A stretch of DNA of 64,000 bases, from assembly GCA_018806985.1 (NCBI GenBank), contig JADANN010000390.1, positions 1,178,001-1,242,000 on the forward strand. The letters run 5' to 3'. A program made the translations under genes and the position numbers. The DNA is from Angiostrongylus vasorum (Eukaryota; Nematoda; Chromadorea; Rhabditida; Metastrongylidae). The notes under the pieces are model-generated. The model was not told the origin of the DNA. It did not search any database and worked only from the letters and a program-made list of their open reading frames with translations. Shown here in pieces: positions 56,485-64,000 of the stretch (position 1 is the stretch's first letter; every line of letters begins with the position of its first letter).

Positions 56485-56863
56485 CACTTGAACGGCCGGT
56501 CCTCATTGGCTGTGCGGGCCCCAGCACAATCACCATTTTTAGTAGATTTGCTGGTTAAGCCATTGTGGTTCCCTGGAATCCCGAGGACAGCCTGGCCAAA
56601 GTCTGCCCCAGGTCTTCAGCACGACAAGCAGTCGTAGCCCTTGTGGAACAGAGGGAGGTTTACCACCATGCGACTTTAATACCAAGACGGTGGTGGATCC
56701 TGGTATTGGTTTACTCTTAGCTAGGCTTCCTGAAGGAAACGCCGGACGCCTTCTCAGCTTGGAAGACCCTGCCGGGTGGACGAATCCCCCGTTGTACATC
56801 GCAGTCCGACACCCAGGAACACCTCCCACCCACGAGGAGGTGGTAAACCATTGGGAGGTTTAC
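56485..56863 (+). repeat. Family B repeat with perfect 14-bp duplication
   Basis: Near full-length copy bounded by CTGAAAATACTTGA at 56471-56484 and 56864-56877. The exact left edge may overlap the duplication, because family B itself begins with 'cttgacacttg'. Confidence 0.88.
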
Positions 56864-57127
56864 CTGAAAATACTTGAGAAAACAAGGAGAAAGCTTATAC
56901 AGCATGGGAATCCCTTACCGAATCAACGTGGTAATGTAGAAGACTTATAATTCAAAACCTGAACCATCAAGATTCACTTTCGTAAACGGAAACTGAAGGA
57001 TACCCAAAACATGTAACAAAAAAACAATATGGAACAAATATGGGGAGAAACTTGTAAAACAACTACTTAACTAATGTTTCGGTCATCATTTACACACAGA
57101 GAGAAGCATTTAACTATATTAAAAGCA

Positions 57128-57258
57128 ACCACCACGGTGCTGAGATATTTGCAAAACCCCGGACTGCATGTGTTTGCAGTGGGGACCGAACACGCTACTA
57201 CCCTTTCCGGGGACCAGCTCGTTCGCCACCACGCCATGCGGGTCCTTACATTATATTA
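57128..57258 (-). repeat. Family D tRNA-like arm, single
   Basis: Reverse copy: 'caccacggtgctgagatatttgcaaaac', 'tgcagtggggaccgaacacg', 'cgttcgccaccacgccatgcgggtcc'. No matching right arm was found nearby. Confidence 0.7.
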
Positions 57259-58078
57259 TCACACATATTATACATGCTTATGTAGTTAAAAGCTATCTTT
57301 CCAAAAAAGAGGAAATTTTGAGTTAACAGTACCAAATGTCCTAGAAAACGTAAAGATTCCTATAAAAATAGAACACTTTCAATAAGACATACACCCACGT
57401 TAGGCATAACTGACAACATAGAACACTATCGAAACAAGAGAACTCTTCTGGATGCGAGTTGAACTCCTGAAGGAATCCAACAGAATCAACCTAGCTGGTA
57501 ACTTTTACAGTATATTTTCGAGAGAGCGGGAGAGAGAGAGCGGGATTAAATTTTTGGAGCGGCGCCAATACATCTGCATTGCAGCTGCGCGTCGACTCCT
57601 AACCATTGTGATACGCACTCCCATCGCTTCTTACGGTCTTTCCGCAACATTACAATTAGTCATTACTGCACTTACTTATGTTGTTAAGCTGCATGTGGTA
57701 AATGTTTTCATCCGGTCCTATCCTTATCCCTAAGTGCTTAACACAACATCAGTAGGGTTCTGGGTGGTTGGTGGTCCATGGCGTTGTCGATATCGTAAAG
57801 AAACACACTATATCTCATGTTTATGGACAATTGTGGCTCTTAATCATCTTTATGTGCTGGGTTAACAGCTGTCCAAATCAGGGCTACAATATTGTTCTCG
57901 TTATTTCCCGAAGAGGTTAAGTTTTTCGTAAGATTGTGCAATATTCCGCTTTAAAGTGCGTTTCTGGAATCGTTTACCAGTACTCGTTCTAGCTGTCGTG
58001 CCTTTTTGTCGTTTTTGACCAACTTATCCTGTAAACTTGGTCAACGAAAGAGTTATCATTCAGATTCGTTCCTTTTCA
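57259..58078. other. Upstream region of rps-27, no gene seen
   Basis: Contains a GA-rich stretch at 57,520-57,545. No clear TATA box; no recognised repeats. Confidence 0.4.
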
Positions 58079-58079
58079 G
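58078..58079 (+). promoter_or_regulatory. Candidate trans-splice acceptor of rps-27
   Basis: TTCCTTTTCAG ends 31 bases before the rps-27 start codon, with no upstream coding exon needed. This is the usual position for spliced-leader addition in nematode ribosomal protein genes. It could instead close a 5' UTR intron. Confidence 0.5.
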
Positions 58080-58110
58080 CATCGGGTACTTAGCTCGACT
58101 AGGACGAGAT

Positions 58111-60631
58111 ATGCCTTTAGCGGTTGATTTGTTGCATCCTGATCCAGAAAAAGAGCGCCAACGGCACAAACTCAAAAGACTTGTTCAGCATCCGAACAGC
58201 TATTTTATGGATGTTAAATGTCCCGGATGTTTTAAGGTGATGCCTTTTCTTATTTTGTGTTTTGTTCCGGACTCAATCTTTTGTAGCAATCGTAACCAGG
58301 TTAATGAAAAGACTTTAAGAACTTTTCGTTCAAATGAAATCAAGATGAGTCCATAATTACGCGACTTGACTCCGTCTGTTCTCGAAACTGTATATGGCAG
58401 GATGGGTGTTACTCACATGATATTATCGCTATCAAGAAGTGCGTGTAGCTCAGTGGTCGGAGGCGCTCTGCAATACACGTGGGTTCGTTTCCGTGCCCCA
58501 GGCCCACCAAGACTTCCATCCTTTCGAGGTCGGCAGATTGGTACCAAACTTGTCTGGGAGGATATCAGCACTGGCTCGAGACATCGGCAAGCCACCGCAA
58601 ATCATTGTAAAGCCAGATATGCATTCAGTCACCTCCAGCGATCCTTAATGAAGTCGAATGGATGGTGCATCCTTCAGGGATTGATCAACACCTAGAGCTT
58701 TGTGTGTGACGACTTCGTGAAATCGTCCAACTCTTAGATTCACTTTACTGCATTTTTTTTCTGCTCTTGCTAGGTGCAGAAAGCATGAAGCGTTCACTGT
58801 TCACCAATGCCTTAAGGTGCTCTTTTGCTGGCGAATTCATTAACACTTAGGGTCCGAGTCGAGTTGATTTCCACTCATAGCGAAAATAACGGCCGATTTT
58901 AGCTTCAAAAAGTACTAGGATCGAAAAAATCTTTACACATACAGAAAAGAACTTGAAACGTTTTTCCACGATGAAATTTGATTTTGTGGAGATCACCAAA
59001 CGTAAAATATACGTTTTTTCGTTGGTGCTGGTATTTCGAAAGTGAATGCAACTGGACAAGCAGTATTTCATCCACTAGAACATCGTCTACAATCGGCATT
59101 TCGTTTGGAATTTTAAAAATTCAAATCTCGTCTTAATTTCCTTTGAATGTTTTCTAGACAACTTCGGAACTTAAATAACCGCATTTAAGCATCATAATTA
59201 TTCTTAAACGGAAAGAGCAAAGTCTTTCCCATAAGCCGACCACGTTTTGAACTTCTCAAATTTTCTAGTTGTCGGAAAATTTTCAACAGTTTAAGTAACG
59301 ATGGTAACTTTTTATATGCTGCCTGCCATAATTTCTTATGGCAAGGTATGATGTCAAACACAACCACTACAATGCTGAGATATTCTCAAAACTTTGACCC
59401 TGGGCTAGATCGAGCCACGATTACCTTTTCAGGGGGCTCTCGTGTTACATACACACTGCACCATGGAGGCCTTTGCTTTGCGTTCGTCACCTACTTTTGT
59501 TTCTAACACTGTTATCTGCAATCACCCGTCAACGGGATTGATCTGGGGAGCACAAATCGGCATTAAACCCGGTTAATATGCGAGCGACCGGAAAGGGTGA
59601 TCGTGGTTCGATCTGGCCCATGACCAAAGTTTTGTGAATATCTTAGCATCATTGTAGTTATGTTTTATTAAAAATCAGCAGCACTCACTGAGTCTTAAGC
59701 ATCGTATAATTGGCTTAATGCATATATGATCTACAAATTGGCTTGCGGTAGCCTATCGATGTATAAATTTAGTGTTTTTCTGTTCCCCTCCCTCAGATAC
59801 CCCCTAGATAAGATTGTCTCCAGTTTTAAGACCGCCGTTGAAAGAGGGTCTAGTTTGTCCATTTCTGGGATTAAACCAACGACTGCGTAGCTATTGCAGG
59901 GCACCTATACTGAATCAGCGGGAGCATAGTATGTGATATTTTGGATCGTAAATCTCTATGTTATTTGATAGTTATGGCTTACCTGTAATGAGGGCATGTT
60001 TTCACATATTTGGCGAATATTTTGCTCTCCATTATTTATGATTGGGCTTTTTTTTTAATGGGGGGTTGGGCTTAGCATCCACCAAATGTTGAATTAGAAT
60101 TCATTGTTGGGATGTCTATATGAGGAAAACTACCTTCAATGTTAATATTAGAACATATCTGTCATGATTTTTGGTTATGGCATGATTTTATCTCCTCGTT
60201 CTTACCAAAAAAAGGAATTGGCTCGGTTATCAGGATGTTTCAGCTTCTTGGACTGCAGAGGTGAAATGTTCACCGTTGAGAATACAGTATCGTTTGGTGT
60301 TAAGATTAAAAGCAACTTGTACATTTATTTGTCCATACCCGAATTTAAATCTTATTCCTTATCGCTTTATCCTTTTATCGATGCATAGCTTTGAGGACAT
60401 CTTTATCTGGATAGATTAATCTCGGCCATTTGTGCGTTTATAATGTAAAGGCTATCATGCGTTGCCATTTAACACAGGTGTCTCAGTAACTGGGTTTTTC
60501 AGATAACAACGGTCTTTTCTCATGCGACTACAGTCGTTGTTTGTGTTGGTTGTAATACGATGCTATGCACGCCAACGGGAGGGAAAGCTCGTTTGACCGA
60601 AGGTTGCTCTTTCCGTAAGAAACAACATTAA
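58111..60631 (+). CDS. rps-27: 40S ribosomal protein eS27
   Basis: Small-subunit ribosomal protein with a C4 zinc finger, on the 40S surface. Exons 58111-58236 and 60503-60631 give 84 residues, the same length as human RPS27. It aligns throughout: [72 protein letters not shown]. Zinc ligands are Cys37, Cys40, Cys56 and Cys59. The splice falls exactly inside the finger (after Lys42). The single intron is 2266 bp, about nine times the coding length, and is loaded with family A and D repeats. The TMEM26-like gene converges from the other strand, its stop codon only 61 bases from this one. Confidence 0.97.
58439..58702 (+). repeat. Family A SINE in rps-27 intron
   Basis: Forward copy with head GCGTGTAGCTCAGTGGTCGG and tail 'ccTagagctttgtgtg'. 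The A box here reads TAGCTCAGTGG, exactly the classic tRNA A-box sequence. Confidence 0.85.
59363..59665. repeat. Family D foldback element in rps-27 intron
   Basis: Left arm reverse (59363-59480), shared spacer 'tgcaatcacccgtcaacggg' at about 59,518, right arm forward (about 59,575-59,665). The right arm has 'gaccggaaagggtgatcgtggttcgatctgg' and 'agttttgtgaatatcttagcatcattgtagtt'. Confidence 0.75.
59690..59915 (-). repeat. Family A remnant, strongly diverged, in rps-27 intron
   Basis: Recognised from 'ttaagcatcgtataattggcttaatgcatatatgatctac' and 'gcctatcgatgtataaa', with 'gtagctattgcagggcacc' near the head. Confidence 0.5.
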
Positions 60632-60673
60632 ATGCGTTGTTCTGTTACATAAATTGTTTTTGTTTGAAGAATT

Positions 60674-60679
60674 TTTATT
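60674..60679 (-). promoter_or_regulatory. Polyadenylation signal of the TMEM26-like gene
   Basis: AATAAA on the minus strand, 13 bases after its stop codon and within the 3' region of rps-27. The two transcripts therefore probably overlap at their 3' ends. Confidence 0.6.
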
Positions 60680-60691
60680 GTATTGGCAGTG

Positions 60692-62513
60692 TTATGCTGT
60701 TGTTTCTTCCAATGTGTCCATTTTACGACGATTCCGTCGTCGTTCTCGATTGGGACTGAATAGATGTTGACGTTCTTCGCTTTTACCACGTTTCATTTTT
60801 CGTTTACGAGGTTTTTTCTTCGTTCCTGTGGGCTTTCTTGGGTGGTTATGAATATGGTGCATGTGGTGAGGTTCCAGCATATCCAGTGCTGGCGGCTTTG
60901 GGTGAATGTAGCGATCGTTAAGTAGGATGAAAGCCCTGAAACAAAATTTGGTTTTTATTAAGGGGACGGAGTAGAATCTATATTTTGCTTGTATTGAATA
61001 CTGTTTCGAAGAATATAATAGTGTTAAAAGCGTGGGTGTACCTGTATGTTTGCAATGCAATGATGAGTGCATTCTTACATGTAAAAAAAATCATTGTATA
61101 AGTGATGAGGCCATATTGAAGCATTAGGTATAGGCGAACCTGAAGTAGTTCGCTTACATCTCTCTTACTGTCAGCTGCATTCATGGTTTATAACTTAGTC
61201 CCTTAAAGTTTAGTAGATCTGCTGAGAACAACTTACGAGGAGAAATGGAATATCTTGTAGAGAATTAGCAAGCACAATCGCCCATAAGTCAACATCGTGG
61301 AATATCTAAATGAAACCATGTAATTGTTATGCTTATGTTAAATAGACAGCAGCTAACCTCCCAAAAGGTTTGTGGTCTTCTGGGCAGCATAAGTTCTTCA
61401 TACGTCTTTGTTATAGCGACCCGCATTTTTCTCGCTCTACTAACTGTGAGTACAAAGGGAAATTGGAATAGGCTGAGCTAAAAATCAGAGCAGTTTATCT
61501 AGATCAACTAGTTTGTTACTATTTGCAGCTACGTTATCAGCAAACTTACTGTCCAAGCCGCAAGTACAATTCGTTGGACGCTGATATTGTTGTAAACTGG
61601 TTTCTCTTTGAAGACGTCAAAAAACTCTACAATGTCAGAAGAAATTGCCTGGAAAGGAGAAAAAACCGTGCCCTAGACTCTGTTATCAAAGTTGCTACTT
61701 ATTTAACAAGTTAACTAAATATGCGAGAAGAATCTGTGAAAGTTGTTCACGACTTATATCTCCTTTAGGCAGGAGCCAACGTCCAATAATGAGAACGACG
61801 AGAAGAAGTTGTTCGAGAAGTTGTAATTCTAGTTCTTGTTCTAGTCCTCCTGAATTAGGAAGTTTGTTGTATCGAGTTTTATAATTCTTTGTTCTAATAC
61901 AAAAAAGATCAGGAGACTGAGAACGATAGTTTGAAGCAGGAAATTGGTTGGGGGGGAGGGTACTTTTTAGCGTTTTGTCGAGCTACAGTTAAGCAAAGGA
62001 CTAGGGCGCAGACTTGATCTTGTGATCTTGTGCAAAGTTTTATCTTACTCATTTCTATTTTGACTGTTTGCAGTTATAAGTGGCAAGATTTTCCTTATAG
62101 AATACATAAGCTGGTTACGGGGAATGAATTACTCACCAGTTCGAACTCTGTTTTCTCCTAGCAGATCGAATTCCCTTCGCCACTCACATATTTTCGTTTC
62201 ATGAAGCCATATTGGTGGTGCTGTGGCAAGAATGTATAGGAGCAAACTCGTACAGAACCTGCATAAATATTATTCGATCAGTAATTAGATTCTATTAAAG
62301 CTGATTATCTCTGCTAACACAGACGAGGTCTCGCATGAATGGCAAAGTGGGAATGGCCATTCCATTTCGAGGGCAGTATTCATGATTAGAATTTAAAGAC
62401 TTAAAGTTGAGGAACCACCATTTTCTCTCATCTCCGGCTCGCATAATAATAGTATAAGATCCCTCAAAAACAATGAGTACAGATAGGGAGTGCGAATCCC
62501 CCAAACGCCGTCT
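60692..62513 (-). CDS. TMEM26-family membrane protein (5' end missing)
   Basis: Minus-strand exons 62416-62513, 62137-62258, 61716-61849, 61550-61648, 61358-61477, 61237-61305, 61042-61139 and 60692-60935 join in phase to give 327 residues. Blocks follow human TMEM26 in order: VLIVFEGSYTIIM and DERKWW; LLLYILATAPPIWL; VLIIGRWLLPKGDISREQLS; SDIVEFFDVF; LFQFPFVLTV; VDLWAIVLANSLQDIPFLL then VRLYLM; and FFTCKNALIIALQTYR. Several are membrane helices. The C-terminus is a basic, His/Pro-rich tail (KKKPRKRKMKRGK), likely cytoplasmic. The first exon, with the first helix and start codon, lies upstream of 62513 and was not found; it may be beyond the window. The molecular function of this family is unclear. 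Confidence 0.85.
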
Positions 62514-63195
62514 CTGAAAAGAACTTCGGTTATGGGCACAACATGGGCGCATTGTCCCGTATATTATGCGGAAGATTTTCTTCTGAAGTATTTATGAGAG
62601 AGAAATATACAGCTTAATGTTCTAAATTCTTGTTGTTTGCTTGAAATAAAACCAGTCGACTTGAAAATTGACAGACCTCCCTTCAATTGTGACAGTGTGC
62701 CAGATCGTTACTATTGAGTGTATAATGAAAAAGGAGACGAGCTAATATTGCCCTATAAATTGTATAATTGGTTGTGTTTTAAGCAAAAGAAGAACAATAG
62801 CTCAGTGCTAGAGACACCGTGCAGTAGAATGCATAAGACCGCTAATTCGACACATCCCGGGGCAACGAAGCCTCCCATCCCTCCAGGATCGGGATATTGG
62901 TAACAGACTTGGCTGGGATGAACTTCCGATCAACAAAGGCTGGTGAATTCAGGAGTTGTATCAACTCGGTGCTGCTATCCTCCAATCAGGCAAGTCTGGT
63001 ACCGATTTGCTAATCCCAGAGCGATGGAAGGCTTGGTAGTGGAACACTTCTATTCATTGTGCTACACGTGTCCCTACTAATGAGAATGGCTCATGTAAGA
63101 ATATGTTGTGTAGAAGTATTGCCTATCAGATAGAAAAAAATTGGAATAATAGTGATAATAATAATAGTAATAATAATAGTGTTAAGAATTCTTTC
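62514..63195. other. Upstream of the TMEM26-like gene; composite repeat debris
   Basis: About 62,800-62,925 resembles a family C head ('ctcccatccctccaggatcgggatattgg'). About 62,960-63,075 resembles a family A head half in reverse ('gtgctgctatcctcc ... ggcaagtctggtaccgatttgc'). An AAT/ATAGT-rich stretch follows at 63,140-63,180. Confidence 0.5.
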
Positions 63196-63567
63196 ATGAC
63201 CGACTTCGCCTGCTATGAGGGTCGCTGCACTTTTTTCATCCGATTCGTCTCTTCACATCCATCATCCACAGAAGTTTTTGAACATTTTGCATAAGGGTTT
63301 TGGTTGCGGAGTAAGGAGTTTCGTCTTCGTTATCAATTTGGTTGAATGCTGACCGTGTGTATTTTTCCTCGAATCCTAAGATAGCCAAGATAGAGTGTTC
63401 CGACGTGGACTCGATGGAGTGAGCTGGCCCCATACTAGACTTGTGCCCATGTCCTGACTTCAAAGGGACAGTAGACTTCGTGGGCCGGGGGCTGGGTGGA
63501 GCCTGCGCACGGGTTGTTGTGCTTTCCTTGTAATAGATCACATCACTACCACTGCACTTCCCGCCCC
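63196..63567 (-). repeat. Family C repeat
   Basis: Reverse copy: 'catgaccgacttcgcctgc', 'catccgattcgtctcttcacatccatcatcc', 'gagtgttccgacgtggac' and the tRNA-like end 'cactaccactgcacttcccgcccc'. The 101-codon minus frame inside is the repeat. Confidence 0.7.
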
Positions 63568-63839
63568 TATAGTAACAACATATTGCAATATTACTGTGGA
63601 ATGTTTGAAATTGGAAATGTGGAGTGTCTATCCTAATAAGCTGATAACATGTGCGATGGATGGTCTATCAGAAACTGTTCATTACACATGTTTGCAACGT
63701 CAACTGCGACCACTGATTTGGTCGATCGACGAACGATTTACTAGATCTATTGGTGATGTTCTTTGGTTAAGCCTTAAATGAATATTTGAACTGAACAGCC
63801 GTCACGTATAAAGAGCATCGCCGGGTAAGGTTGCCTCAT

Positions 63840-64000
63840 TCAAGCGGTTCTCTACTGAAAAAGATCTGACTCGACACGACGACGAAGACACCACATCGAG
63901 GGTACGAAGAGCTGTGAACATTGATTTGGGTGATCGGCTCTGAGGAAGGCGAAGGCATCTAAACGTTAGTGCAGTAAAGTTTGTTTTATCAACTTCATGT
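63840..64000 (+). mobile_element. Penelope-like element tail fragment
   Basis: Contains GATCGGCTCTGAGGAAGGCG, 'aaggcatctaaacgttagtgc' and 'agtaaagtttgttttatcaac'. This is the forward counterpart of the tail at the left end of the window. It runs off the window. Confidence 0.45.

Overview
The window is nuclear DNA of a nematode, most likely a clade V (rhabditid/strongylid) species. The genes are split by short introns with TTTTCAG-type acceptors. Prolyl-tRNA synthetase is a separate gene rather than part of a glutamyl-prolyl fusion. Several reconstructed proteins match the length and order of their Caenorhabditis elegans or human counterparts (from memory of those families; no search was run).

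Left part, about 1-30,600: gene-poor and full of repeats. I see four interspersed families, called A, B, C and D here, several with tRNA-like internal promoter boxes and perfect target-site duplications. There are also decayed Penelope-like and RTE-like retrotransposons. The only coding signal is a set of phase-compatible exons between about 13.8 and 19.3 kb, plus a possible exon at 7.1 kb. They may belong to one unidentified gene with long introns.

Middle part, 30,608-53,822: seven housekeeping genes, all on the + strand with gaps of 158-509 bp. They are complex I subunit NDUFB4 (nuo-6), the Ski-complex TPR protein SKI3/TTC37, prolyl-tRNA synthetase (pars-1), RNA polymerase I subunit RPA12 (rpoa-12), proteasome subunit alpha-6 (pas-1), the rRNA-processing factor UTP14, and the shared polymerase subunit RPB6 (rpb-6). 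The layout looks like one or more nematode operons. The products serve RNA synthesis, ribosome assembly, translation, RNA and protein turnover, and respiration.

Right part: ATP synthase OSCP (atp-3) lies on the - strand, converging on rpb-6. Ribosomal protein eS27 (rps-27) follows on +, with a 2.3-kb repeat-filled intron. A TMEM26-family membrane protein on - converges on rps-27; its first exon was not found. Repeats in this half sit mostly inside introns or between genes. Both window ends carry similar Penelope-type tails.

Exon joins were derived by hand from splice sites, reading phase and family alignment, so single junctions could be wrong. No CRISPR array, rRNA or functional tRNA gene was seen.
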